Assembly: GCA_030733815.1 (NCBI GenBank)
Contig: JAUZQE010000016.1
Coordinates: 1-64,000, forward strand
Length of the DNA: 64,000 nucleotides
Source of the DNA: Yanghanlia caeni
GTDB lineage: Bacteria; Pseudomonadota; Gammaproteobacteria; Burkholderiales; Burkholderiaceae_B
Reading direction: 5' to 3'
How positions within the stretch are numbered: position 1 is the stretch's first letter; the number at the start of each line of letters is the position of its first letter. Positions 1-8,526 of this stretch are shown here, piece by piece. The notes under the pieces were generated by a model. It was not told the DNA's origin. It was given only the letters and a program-made list of their open reading frames with translations, and searched no databases. Position numbers and translations under genes: made by a program.

Positions 1-81
1 CCGGATATAGAGCTGCACCCTACCTCGTCTGTCATCAACAACGAAAACCCTTGCAAACCGGGAGGCGGTCATATAGACACC

Positions 82-930
82 ATGCGCCCATCCGCGCTGA
101 TCAGCGCCACCGAACTCAGAAGCCTGCTCGCCACACAGAACGACGTGCTGGTGGTCGATTGCCGCTACGCCCTCACCGACGCTTCGGCCGGCGCAGAAGC
201 GTATGCCAACGGCCATATTCCCGGCGCACATTACGCCGATCTGGGCACGCTGCTGAGCGGGCCGGTTACGGGAATGACAGGCCGGCATCCGCTGCCCGAC
301 CCCCAGGCATTTGCCGATGGCATGGCGGCAATGGGCGCCAACAACGACACCCTGATCGTGGCGTACGATGCCGACGACGCGATGTTCGCCGCGCGCCTGT
401 GGTGGCTGCTGCGCTGGATCGGGCACCAGAACGTGCGCGTGCTCGATGGGGGCCTGAAAACATGGCTCGAGGCCGGCGGCGATCTCAACACCCGTGCACC
501 TTCGGCGCAACGCGGCACACTTGCCCTTCGCACGCGCGACATGCCCACCGTCACCTTCACCGACATGCTGGAAAACGTCGAATCCAGAAAGCGCGTGATG
601 GTCGATGCCCGCAGCCCCGACCGCTACCGCGGCGAGAACGAAACCATCGATCCGATCGGGGGCCGCATCCCCGGCGCGCTAAACCGCTTCTACAAGGAAA
701 ACGTTGATGCCGGCGGGCGATTCAAGCCGGCCGAAGAGCTGCGTGCAGCGTTTCATGAATTATTGGGCGACACACCGCCCGAACAGGTCATTCACCAATG
801 CGGTTCGGGTGTCAGTGCGTGCCATAACCTGCTCGCAATGGAGATCGCCGGGCTGGGCGGTGGCACCCTGTACCCGGGCTCATGGAGCGAATGGTGCCGT
901 CAGCGCGACGTTCCTGTCGAGCGTGGCTGA
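82..930 (+). CDS. Sulfurtransferase (tandem rhodanese, SseA-like)
   Basis: Predicted thiosulfate/3-mercaptopyruvate sulfurtransferase of 282 residues, the usual length for a two-domain rhodanese. The N-terminal half is the inactive rhodanese copy (VVDCRY near residue 25, GHIPGAHYAD near 45). The C-terminal copy carries VDARSPDRYRGE, GRIPGA and the active-site loop CGSGVSA with Cys240 as the predicted persulfide carrier. The loop is closer to the mercaptopyruvate type (CGSGVTA) than to the bovine rhodanese type, but substrate cannot be fixed from this. The ATG at 82 is preceded by a GGGAGG motif. No signal peptide is seen, so it is probably cytoplasmic. It converges tail to tail on the Bug receptor gene, leaving a 2-bp gap. 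Confidence 0.9.
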   Translation: MRPSALISATELRSLLATQNDVLVVDCRYALTDASAGAEAYANGHIPGAHYADLGTLLSGPVTGMTGRHPLPDPQAFADGMAAMGANNDTLIVAYDADDAMFAARLWWLLRWIGHQNVRVLDGGLKTWLEAGGDLNTRAPSAQRGTLALRTRDMPTVTFTDMLENVESRKRVMVDARSPDRYRGENETIDPIGGRIPGALNRFYKENVDAGGRFKPAEELRAAFHELLGDTPPEQVIHQCGSGVSACHNLLAMEIAGLGGGTLYPGSWSEWCRQRDVPVERG

Positions 931-932
931 AC

Positions 933-1970
933 TCAATTCACTTTAAGGCCCATGCGACGCGCCGCCACGGCAAAGCGGTCGAGATCCTCACGAATCACGT
1001 GCTGAAAATCGCGCGCCTCGCCTTCGGCAAGGTCATAGCCCATGCCGATCAGTTCCTGCTGCACTGCGGGCTCGGCCAGCACCGCATTGACGGCGGCATG
1101 AATGCGCTCGATCAATGGCGCAGGCGTGGTGCCGGGAGCCAGCAGACCATGCCACTGATTCAGCGCATAGCCTGTTACGCCAAGCTCGGCCACCGACGGA
1201 ATATCGGGCAGCAGCGCAGAGCGCTCCGGCGAAGTCACGGCCAGCGCGCGCAACGAACCGGCCTGAATGTGCGGCAAGGCACTCGAAGCGGTCACAACGG
1301 CCAGGTCGACCGTTCCTGCCATGACGTCGATCAGCGCCGGGCCGCAGCCCCGATACGGAACGTGCAGCCACTGTGAGCCCGTGCTCTGGTTGAGCATGGC
1401 CGCGGCAACGTGTTGCGGCGTACCGTTGCCGCATGACGCGTAGGCCGGTACGTCATCCTGCCCTGCCACCTTTCCGCGACCGGCATCCACGGCGCTCAAC
1501 AGGTCGGGCCACGGTGATTCGGCCCGTGTCACGATCACCGAGGGCACGTACGCCACATTGATCACACCCACCAGGTCACGGGCGGGATCAAACCCCAGTT
1601 CGCTGAATACCGATGGATTGATGGCGTAAGAGCTGTTGGCCACCAGCAGTGTATGACCATCGGGGCGCGCACGCGCCACGGCCTGCGCACCGATATTGCC
1701 ACTGGCACCGGAACGGTTTTCCACGACGAACGCGTGGCCATAACGATAATGCAGCCGATCGGCCAGACGGCGCGCCAGGGTATCGGTTCCGCCACCCGGC
1801 GGAAACGTGACCACGAGTGTGACCGGCCCCTGCGGCCAGTCGGCGTGGGCTGCCACAGCTTGCGTTTGGCGGGCATGATCGCTTCTGGCCACACCCATCG
1901 CAGCGGCACCGGCCAGCACGGCACTCCCCATCAGGACGACCGTGCGAACGAAGCGACGTGCCCTACGCAT
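933..1970 (-). CDS. Bug-family tripartite tricarboxylate transporter receptor
   Basis: Periplasmic solute receptor of the Bordetella uptake gene (TctC) family, 345 residues from the chosen start. An Arg-rich start and a hydrophobic stretch form a signal peptide. The mature part begins near DWPQGPVTLVV and has the family hallmarks FPPGGGTDTLAR, VENRSGASGNIGA, VPYRGCGPALIDVMAG and the C-terminal LLAPGTTPAPLIERIHAAVNAVL. The reading frame is open further upstream to 2078, but the ATG at 1970 places the signal peptide at the N-terminus and overlaps the nadC stop by 8 bp, as expected in an operon. No TctA or TctB membrane partner is nearby, which is common for orphan Bug receptors. Position after nadC would fit a pyridine carboxylate ligand, but this is only inference. 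Confidence 0.9.
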   Translation of the reverse strand: MRRARRFVRTVVLMGSAVLAGAAAMGVARSDHARQTQAVAAHADWPQGPVTLVVTFPPGGGTDTLARRLADRLHYRYGHAFVVENRSGASGNIGAQAVARARPDGHTLLVANSSYAINPSVFSELGFDPARDLVGVINVAYVPSVIVTRAESPWPDLLSAVDAGRGKVAGQDDVPAYASCGNGTPQHVAAAMLNQSTGSQWLHVPYRGCGPALIDVMAGTVDLAVVTASSALPHIQAGSLRALAVTSPERSALLPDIPSVAELGVTGYALNQWHGLLAPGTTPAPLIERIHAAVNAVLAEPAVQQELIGMGYDLAEGEARDFQHVIREDLDRFAVAARRMGLKVN

Positions 1971-2922
1971 GACCCTGTTCCAGCATGGCGTCCAGGCCGA
2001 TGTCGAGTGTGGCGACACTGTGGGTGATGGCACCCACTGCAATGTAGTCAACCCCCGCGGCGGCCATGTCCACGGCACTTTGCAGCGTAACGCGGCCCGA
2101 CGCTTCCGTCACCGCCCGACCATCCACGATCCGTACGGCTTCGCGCAACATTTCGGGCGGCATGTTGTCCAGAAGAATGATGTTTGCACCGGCCTGCAGG
2201 CCTTCCCGCAGCTGATCGAGCGTATCGACCTCCAGCTCGATCGCGACCATGTGCCCCGCTGCGGCCCGCGCGCGCTCGACCGCCGCACGCACGCTGCCGG
2301 CCACGGCAATGTGGTTGTCCTTGATCAGAATGGCGTCGTCCAGCCCGTAACGGTGATTGCTGCCGCCGCCCACGCGCACCGCATACTTCTGCACCATGCG
2401 CAGCCCCGGAAGCGTCTTGCGGGTGCAGGTGACGCGTGTGCCGTAGGGCCGGATGGCGTCGGCGATACGGGCGGTTGCGCTGGCCACACCACTGAGATGG
2501 CACAGAAAGTTGAGCGCCGTGCGTTCGGCAGACAGGATCTCGCGCGCCGGCCCTTCGACCGTAGCGATCACGTCACCCGGCTGCAGGCGCGCGCCGTCGC
2601 GCAGTACGGGATTGAACCGGATGCGTCCGTCCATCACCGCGAAGGCGATTCGGGCCAGATCGAGGCCGGCCAACACCCCCGCCTCGCGCGCCGCCAGCTT
2701 GAGTTGCACCTGCGCCTCGGCGGGAATGATCAAGTTGCTGGTCAGGTCGCCGGCCCGGCCGAGGTCCTCTCGCAGTGTCTCGCGCACCAATGGCTCCAGC
2801 ATCACGTCCGGCAGGGGCGAGACCTGCGGAACCGCCTCCAGAGCGGGCTCGCGCACCGGCACGGAGTCGACCGCCTTCAGGTTCGGGCGGGAGACCCGGC
2901 ATACGACCGGTGCATCCGTCAT
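1963..2922 (-). CDS. nadC: Nicotinate-nucleotide pyrophosphorylase (carboxylating)
   Basis: Quinolinate phosphoribosyltransferase, which makes nicotinate mononucleotide from quinolinate and PRPP in de novo NAD synthesis. Family motifs are clear: LREDLGRAGDLTS near the start of the core, TRKTLPGLRMVQKYAV, GGGSNHRYGLDD, ILIKDNHIA, EVDTLDQL and ILLDNMPPEM. The frame is open up to 3039, but the core begins about 75 codons into that frame, and a palindromic operator at 2941-2959 lies across the alternative ATG at 2949. I therefore prefer the ATG at 2922 (319 residues) with GGA about nine bases upstream; 2931 is also possible. Even so, it keeps a roughly 35-residue N-terminal extension compared with the usual 285-290. 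No nadA or nadB is in the window. Confidence 0.93.
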   Translation of the reverse strand: MTDAPVVCRVSRPNLKAVDSVPVREPALEAVPQVSPLPDVMLEPLVRETLREDLGRAGDLTSNLIIPAEAQVQLKLAAREAGVLAGLDLARIAFAVMDGRIRFNPVLRDGARLQPGDVIATVEGPAREILSAERTALNFLCHLSGVASATARIADAIRPYGTRVTCTRKTLPGLRMVQKYAVRVGGGSNHRYGLDDAILIKDNHIAVAGSVRAAVERARAAAGHMVAIELEVDTLDQLREGLQAGANIILLDNMPPEMLREAVRIVDGRAVTEASGRVTLQSAVDMAAAGVDYIAVGAITHSVATLDIGLDAMLEQGHA

Positions 2923-2940
2923 GACCGGCATTCCGTTTAT

Positions 2941-2959
2941 TATGCTCATATCGAGTATA
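2941..2959 (-). promoter_or_regulatory. Palindromic operator 1 in front of nadC
   Basis: A 19-bp inverted repeat, TATGCTCATATCGAGTATA, with half-sites TATGCTC and GAGTATA around a 5-bp spacer. It ends 19 bp before the preferred nadC ATG. It shares its half-site pattern with the palindrome at 3063-3081. The adjacent upstream gene encodes a Nudix/winged-helix protein of the NrtR type, so an NAD-metabolism operator is the natural inference. Confidence 0.6.
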
Positions 2960-3062
2960 TATCTGCGAAAGTTTAAGGAAGCCCGTGCGACGCCAGCAGC
3001 GGCATCGCCCGGTCTTCCCGGGAGCCAGCGCTTCGTCATGCGTTAGCGCGCTGAGTTCTTAT

Positions 3063-3081
3063 TATGCTAATACTGAGCATA
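3063..3081 (-). promoter_or_regulatory. Palindromic operator 2 in front of nadC
   Basis: A 19-bp inverted repeat, TATGCTAATACTGAGCATA, with arms TATGCT and AGCATA and the same half-site pattern and spacer as the palindrome at 2941-2959. It lies between the end of the Nudix regulator gene (3127) and nadC. The two palindromes are 122 bp apart centre to centre, so a looping or promoter-plus-operator arrangement is possible. Confidence 0.6.
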
Positions 3082-3126
3082 ACTAGACGTCAAGAGAGCA
3101 GAGGCAAAAAAACCACGCGAGATGAT

Positions 3127-4110
3127 TCAAGCCTGACGGGCGAGCGGCAGCTTGCTACCCGCGATCGCGCGATCAGCCATGATGGTGCGCCGGAACTGAA
3201 ACAGCTTGGCCGGGCGCCCGGCCACCCCACGTTCCATGCCACCCGTTTCCTCGACGAGATTCTGCTGCTCGATGAAACGGCGAAAATTCTGTTTGTGCAG
3301 CAGACGCCCCGCCACCGCTTCGAAAGCCTGCTGCAGCTGCAAGAGCGTAAAGCGTTCCGGCATGAGCTCGAACACCACCGGGTGATAGCGGATTTTGGCA
3401 CGCAGGCGCGCCATGGCCGTGGCCAGAATGCGCCGGTGATCATGCGGCATGGGCGTGCCGGGCACGACCGCCTGCTTCAGTGCCGGATTGCGGCGCAACG
3501 CCTCGGGCACCCTGCCCGCCTCGTAGAGAAGCTCATAACGCTGCAACACGAGCTCCTCGTTCCAGGAATCGGGCTCTGCACTGAATGTGAACGCCACGCG
3601 TCGCGCACGCCGCTCCCGTTCGGCGGCATCACTGCCGGCTGCCACCCATTCCTGCAGGCAAGGCAAGATCTCGTCGGCCACGATGGCGGGCACCCCGGCA
3701 CGCCAATCTTCCCATGGAAAATAGCGATACCAGTCCTGCCAGTTGGCCGTTTCACCCGCTGCGGGCGTTTTTTCGCGCGTCAAACCCAGATAGCTGACGG
3801 AAATCACCGGCTGACCGGCGATGCTGGCGCGATCACGGTCGGCAAACGTGTACAGCTGTTCGACATACCCGAGGGGGTGGTGCGTCTGTTCCTCGACCCA
3901 GGCCCGCAAGCCCGCCTGCAGCGAGCGATGCGAGAACTGGAACGGCCCGGCGGGTAGCGCATGGTCGGCATCGCGCACCAGCACACGGGGCATGCCCTGC
4001 GTGACGGCCACCACCACTGCAACCAGCTCGGCATGCAGGGCGACGGCCGGTGCCGCAGGGTCGGAGCCGGAGGCCGTTGGGGTCGGGGCGGCGGAAGTCG
4101 TTGGCGTCAT
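3127..4110 (-). CDS. Nudix / winged-helix regulator (NrtR-like)
   Basis: Predicted transcription regulator with an N-terminal Nudix-like fold and a C-terminal winged helix, the NrtR architecture of NAD-metabolism repressors. The first half (AELVAVVVAVTQGMPRVLVRD, then QAGLRAWVEEQTHHPLGYVEQLYTF) resembles a Nudix domain in which the catalytic Nudix box is not conserved. The last ~75 residues, FTLLQLQQAFEAVAG followed by KQNFRRFIEQQNLVEETG and GRPAKLFQFRR, match the NrtR-type helix-turn-helix. The open frame runs to 4164; I take the ATG at 4110 (327 residues) because the preceding residues look non-coding. nadC follows on the same strand behind two matching palindromes, so control of nadC in response to an NAD-derived ligand is the likely job. 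Confidence 0.8.
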   Translation of the reverse strand: MTPTTSAAPTPTASGSDPAAPAVALHAELVAVVVAVTQGMPRVLVRDADHALPAGPFQFSHRSLQAGLRAWVEEQTHHPLGYVEQLYTFADRDRASIAGQPVISVSYLGLTREKTPAAGETANWQDWYRYFPWEDWRAGVPAIVADEILPCLQEWVAAGSDAAERERRARRVAFTFSAEPDSWNEELVLQRYELLYEAGRVPEALRRNPALKQAVVPGTPMPHDHRRILATAMARLRAKIRYHPVVFELMPERFTLLQLQQAFEAVAGRLLHKQNFRRFIEQQNLVEETGGMERGVAGRPAKLFQFRRTIMADRAIAGSKLPLARQA

Positions 4111-4175
4111 GATCTCAACAGCGTAACAGCCTACCGACAATAGCATGAAGGCCGGGGGGAACAAAGGCCGCCACG

Positions 4176-5849
4176 CTACACCTGAGTCGAGGGCTGTCGC
4201 ACGCCCATATCGGTTTCCGGCCCGACAGCAAGCTCGGATTCGTCGGGCGCGGGAAGCTTATCTGATTCGACCGGCGCCTGCCGCCCCGCAAGCAGATAAA
4301 AACAGATGCGCTGTACATGGCCGGCAGAGCGCTTGAGCCAGCGCAGGCTGTCGGTCAGCTGCAGGGCACGGGCCAGTCCGCCGTCCACCGAATCGGACTC
4401 GAGCAATTGCGCCCGCACCGTGCCAATGGAGGCCCGTATTTGCGCATTGCGCCGATCCAGCTCGTGCATCCAGTCGGGTGCCGCCTTGCCATCCAGGCCG
4501 TCATGCACGAGATCGAGAAGTTCTTCCATTTGACGGCGCAGCACGTGCACCGCAACATCGTCGAGCAGTTCAGACGGATCGGGAGCATTCAGCAGACGCC
4601 CATGCAGGCGAAGGAGATGATCGATGGCGTGCAGCTGCGCCACGCGTTGTCTGTGCAGATCGGCCTCGTGCTCGAGCGGCGGCAGCCGTGCAATGAACTG
4701 TAATGCCTCGTTGAGTGCCGTATGTGCCCGCTCGAGCGTCTGCATCTCGGAATCGGAAAGCGGCTTGCGCATCAGTACGCGCTGCAATTCGACCAATTGA
4801 TGGGTGATCGATTCCAGCGCGCGCTGCGAAACTTCCAGCGCCACGAACGGCATGGCCAGTGCGCTGGCATCGAGGTGCCGGCTCATATCCTGAGGGCGTT
4901 CCGGCAGCAGCCGGGCGACCACGCGCTCGAAGCGCCCCACGAACGGCATGAAGGCGGCCACACCCACGGCAATGAACAACGTATGGAACATCGCCAGGCT
5001 CATCGCACCGGCTTCCAGCCCCGCATGTGCATTCAGCCATGAAATCACGGACAGAAAGACGGGCAGAAGGACAATGGCAATGATGCCGCTGCCCAGGTTG
5101 AACAGCACATGCGCAAGTGCGGTGCGCTTTGCGCCCACCGTCCCGCCCAATGCAACCAGCGCCCCGGTGAGCGTGGTGCCGATCGCTGCACCCACCACAA
5201 CGGCCGCAGCCTGTTCAAACGCGATCGTGCCGGCATGCAACGCAGTAAGGGTGGTGGCAACGGCTGCAGTCGACGACTGCAGCAGTGTCGTCAGCACCAC
5301 TCCGGCAAGCATGGCCAGTATGTGGGCCTGCAGCCCGTGCGAAGGCAGCGACTTGAGGTCGAAATCCTGCGCGAGCCCGCGCATGCCGTCCTGCATGCCC
5401 GACAGGCCCAGAAACAGCATGCCGAACCCTGCCAGCGCCAACCCGAGGTGACGCCAGCGCCCGCGCCCCATGATGCGAAGAAAGGCCCCTGCACCGATGA
5501 GCGGCAAGGTGTAGTAACCCAGATTGATTTTCAGGCCGAGGCCAGCAACGAACCAGCCCGTGGCGGTTGTGCCCAGACTTGCCCCGATGACCACCCCCAC
5601 CGCCTGTGAATAGGCGATGAGCCCCGCACCGACGAAACCAATGAGGGTGACGGTGGTGGCGGTGGACGACTGGATCAATACAGTAGTGATTGCGCCCGAG
5701 GCGAAGGCACGCCACGGAGTGCCCGTGAAACGCAGCAGCGCCCGGCGTAACGCGGCACCCGCAAATGCCACCAGGCCATCGGAGAGTAACGCCATGCCGA
5801 GCAGAAACAGCCCGATCCCACCCGACAGTCGAAAAATCACATCGATCAT
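4176..5849 (-). CDS. Na/Pi symporter family protein with PhoU-like tail
   Basis: Membrane protein of the NptA/YjbB Na+/phosphate cotransporter family, 557 residues. The first ~310 residues hold the duplicated transport unit: two QSSTATTVT/QSSTAAVATTL motifs sit in inverted-repeat halves with about eight to ten membrane segments. The rest is a soluble helical domain like PhoU (LERAHTALNEALQFI, HAIDHLLRLHGRL). Family members move phosphate with sodium, in either direction depending on the organism. The start at 5849 gives MIDVIFRLSGGIGLFLLGMALL, typical of the family. It is followed at 65 bp by the Nudix regulator on the same strand, but I see no functional link between them. Confidence 0.88.
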   Translation of the reverse strand: MIDVIFRLSGGIGLFLLGMALLSDGLVAFAGAALRRALLRFTGTPWRAFASGAITTVLIQSSTATTVTLIGFVGAGLIAYSQAVGVVIGASLGTTATGWFVAGLGLKINLGYYTLPLIGAGAFLRIMGRGRWRHLGLALAGFGMLFLGLSGMQDGMRGLAQDFDLKSLPSHGLQAHILAMLAGVVLTTLLQSSTAAVATTLTALHAGTIAFEQAAAVVVGAAIGTTLTGALVALGGTVGAKRTALAHVLFNLGSGIIAIVLLPVFLSVISWLNAHAGLEAGAMSLAMFHTLFIAVGVAAFMPFVGRFERVVARLLPERPQDMSRHLDASALAMPFVALEVSQRALESITHQLVELQRVLMRKPLSDSEMQTLERAHTALNEALQFIARLPPLEHEADLHRQRVAQLHAIDHLLRLHGRLLNAPDPSELLDDVAVHVLRRQMEELLDLVHDGLDGKAAPDWMHELDRRNAQIRASIGTVRAQLLESDSVDGGLARALQLTDSLRWLKRSAGHVQRICFYLLAGRQAPVESDKLPAPDESELAVGPETDMGVRQPSTQV

Positions 5850-5964
5850 CTATGACGCTCCAGCCTCATGGCAATGCACATTACGGTAAAACTCACAGTA
5901 ATAGCATGATCGAAGCGCAAAATGATGATCGCCCTGTCGGCCTCGGTATGAAGCCGGGGTCTGT

Positions 5965-8526
5965 TCAGGCGCCCGCACCCAGCACCGACGCCGCGCCAAT
6001 GCACAGTACCGCGCTGCCCAGGCTGTAATGGCCGAAAAGCCACACCACGGCCGGTTCCAGGCGTCGCCCGGCAGACTCGAAGCCGGCACACCAGCGTGCC
6101 AGCAGGAACAGGGACATCACGAGTGCGGCGGCAATGTGTATGCAGGCATACCAAAGCAGCGCAGTGACGACGGCAGCCTGGGCGTGACCCGTGGCCGGCG
6201 GCAGACCCGCCAGCACGACGCCCAGCACGACGAGCAGTGCAACCAGAACGGCAGCATGCAGACCCAACGCGGCCCGTGGCGCCGCCAGCCTCGGTTGGGC
6301 CCGTGCCCCTTCATCTTTGAGCGAACCCGCGCTGCGCCCTTGTGACGGTACCCGATCCAGCGCACGGGCCGATCCACGTGCCGCGAGCCACGCCACAAGC
6401 CAGCACGCCAGCGCAACCGCAGTGCTCCAGGGCGGCACCACGGCCACCACAACCGGTGGCCATTGGGGCGCCACCGCCCACAAATACACTGCGCCGAACA
6501 CGAGCGAGCCCAGCACTGCGGCATCGGCCACCAGGGCGTAAACGGTGCCATGCCATCCCGGCGCACCGGCCACGTGCTCGAAATGCAGCGGCAGATGCAC
6601 GTCATCACGCGCCGCCACACGACCGGCATCCTGCCGTGAGCCGTTCGACCACGCCCAGCACAGCAGCAGCACGATCGTCACGGCAAGGGCCGCCAGCGCG
6701 ACGCCATAGAGCTTGAGCAGCACGCACAGAAAGAAGCCTCCGGTAGCCAGCGCAGATGCAAGCGGCCACCAGCTCGACCCCGGCAGCACGATCACGCTTT
6801 GAGCCCGTGCCGACACGATGTCGGTCGACAGCGTCAGCCGCCGCCCCCCCGCAGGCCCGCCCAGCCAGTGTCGCCCCGCCGCCAGCTCTTGAGGCAGCTC
6901 GGGGTTGTCCCACACCGGATCCACACCCGAAACATCGGGAATGCTGGCAAAGTTGTACGAAGGGGCCGGCGTCGGCATGGCCCATTCCAGCGTGCCCGCG
7001 CCCCAAGGGTTGCGCGGGGCTAGCGCACCACTGCGCGCGTGCATCACCATGTCGAGAACGAACACGGCAAACCCAACGGCCTGAATGAAGCCGCCCACAG
7101 ACGACACCAGGTTCAGCACGTCCCAGCCCATTTCCGCAGGGTAGGCGTGCACGCGTCGCGGCATGCCGGCCAGCCCCGTCAAATGCATGGGCAGGAAGGT
7201 TAGGTGAAACCCGCCGAACACCAGCCAGAATGCCAGTTTGCCCAGGTGGCGCGAAGGCATGCGCCCCGTCAGATGAGGCAGCCAGTAGTACGCAGCCGCC
7301 ATCACTGGAAACACCATGCCGCCCACCAGCACATAGTGCAGGTGGGCGACGACGAAGTGCGTATCGTGCGCCTGCCAGTTGAATGGCACCAGCGCCACCA
7401 TGACGCCGGTCAGCCCGCCGACAATGAAAGTGATGAAAAACCCCGCCATGAAGAGCATGGGAATCGACCAGCGTACGCGACCGCACCACAACGTTGCGAC
7501 CCAGGCGAAAAACTGCACGGACGTCGGAATGGCAATGAGCGTGCTGGCCACCGAAAAGAACGCCACGGCCGGCGTACTGAGCCCCACCGTGAACATATGA
7601 TGCGCCCAGAGCAGCATGCTCAGCACACCGATCGACACGACACTGGCCACGACCCAGCGGTACGCCACGATCGGTCGGGCGCAGAACGTCGACAGCATCG
7701 CCGTGACCATACCGGCCGCGGGCACGAAAATGATGTAAACCTCGGGGTGGCCGAACAGCCAGAAAAGATGTTGCCAGAGCACGGGATCGCCGCCCGCCAC
7801 GGGGTCGTAAAACGGCCAGCCGAATGCACGCTCGAGTTCGAGCAGAATGCTGCCCAGGATCAACGGCGGAAAGCCCAGCAGCATCATGCCGGCCGTCACC
7901 AGCATGTACCACGCGAACAGCGGCATGCGCGTCAAGCGCATGCCGGGCGCGCGCATTCTCAGTATTGTAGTGAGCAGCTCGATCGCCCCGCACAGGGCCG
8001 AAATCTCGGCGAAGGTGATGCCGATCAGCCAGATGTCGTTGGCAATGCCCGGGCTATAGCGGCCACTGGACAATGGGGTGTACATGAACCAGCCGCTGTG
8101 CGGGGCGAGCCCCAGCAACAGGCTCGATACAACCATGGTGGCGCCGAACAGGTAGCAGTACCAGGCATACGCGCCCAGGCGCGGATAGGCCATGTCGCGC
8201 GCACCCAGCATCTTGGGCAAGAGATAGAACGACAGCCCTTCCAGCATGGGAATCGCGAACAGGAACATCATCACCGTGCCGTGCATGGTGAAGACCTGGC
8301 TGTAGACGCCCGCATCCATGAAGGCATTCTGAGGCGACGCAAGCTGCGTGCGTATCAGCATTGCGAGCAGCCCGCCCAACAGAAAGAAGATGAGTGACGC
8401 GATGATGAAGCGTTTGCCCATCGTCGTGTGATTCACGGACGCAAGCCGGCCCAACCCCGGGTCGGATCCCCACACCGCCTCGAGCTCGTAATGGTGTGCC
8501 ATGGCGGAACGCTGCAGATCGGTCAT
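5965..8526 (-). CDS. ctaD: Cytochrome c oxidase subunit I/III fusion
   Basis: Catalytic subunit of a haem-copper terminal oxidase, 853 residues. Residues ~35-510 are subunit I: His82 (low-spin haem ligand, MHGTVMMF), HPEVY at 260-264 (CuB His, channel Glu262 and cross-linked Tyr264), the CuB pair His309/310 (AHHMFTVG), and His395/His397 in VAHLHY for the haems. From ~residue 600 a second block of seven or so membrane segments follows, in the place where subunit III is fused in caa3-type oxidases. The Glu and His set of type A oxidases is complete. It overlaps the stop-side of ctaC by 4 bp, so the pair is one operon in the order ctaC-ctaD. No separate ctaE or ctaG is in the window. Confidence 0.93.
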   Translation of the reverse strand: MTDLQRSAMAHHYELEAVWGSDPGLGRLASVNHTTMGKRFIIASLIFFLLGGLLAMLIRTQLASPQNAFMDAGVYSQVFTMHGTVMMFLFAIPMLEGLSFYLLPKMLGARDMAYPRLGAYAWYCYLFGATMVVSSLLLGLAPHSGWFMYTPLSSGRYSPGIANDIWLIGITFAEISALCGAIELLTTILRMRAPGMRLTRMPLFAWYMLVTAGMMLLGFPPLILGSILLELERAFGWPFYDPVAGGDPVLWQHLFWLFGHPEVYIIFVPAAGMVTAMLSTFCARPIVAYRWVVASVVSIGVLSMLLWAHHMFTVGLSTPAVAFFSVASTLIAIPTSVQFFAWVATLWCGRVRWSIPMLFMAGFFITFIVGGLTGVMVALVPFNWQAHDTHFVVAHLHYVLVGGMVFPVMAAAYYWLPHLTGRMPSRHLGKLAFWLVFGGFHLTFLPMHLTGLAGMPRRVHAYPAEMGWDVLNLVSSVGGFIQAVGFAVFVLDMVMHARSGALAPRNPWGAGTLEWAMPTPAPSYNFASIPDVSGVDPVWDNPELPQELAAGRHWLGGPAGGRRLTLSTDIVSARAQSVIVLPGSSWWPLASALATGGFFLCVLLKLYGVALAALAVTIVLLLCWAWSNGSRQDAGRVAARDDVHLPLHFEHVAGAPGWHGTVYALVADAAVLGSLVFGAVYLWAVAPQWPPVVVAVVPPWSTAVALACWLVAWLAARGSARALDRVPSQGRSAGSLKDEGARAQPRLAAPRAALGLHAAVLVALLVVLGVVLAGLPPATGHAQAAVVTALLWYACIHIAAALVMSLFLLARWCAGFESAGRRLEPAVVWLFGHYSLGSAVLCIGAASVLGAGA

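Noticed and set aside
1942..2976. 344-codon plus-strand frame opposite nadC and the Bug receptor
   Set aside because: It is antisense to nadC, whose catalytic motifs are plain. Composition (His, Arg and Gln rich, no motifs) is that of a shadow frame.
7204..8397. 397-codon plus-strand frame
   Set aside because: Entirely antisense to ctaD, rich in His/Arg/Gln, without any family motif.
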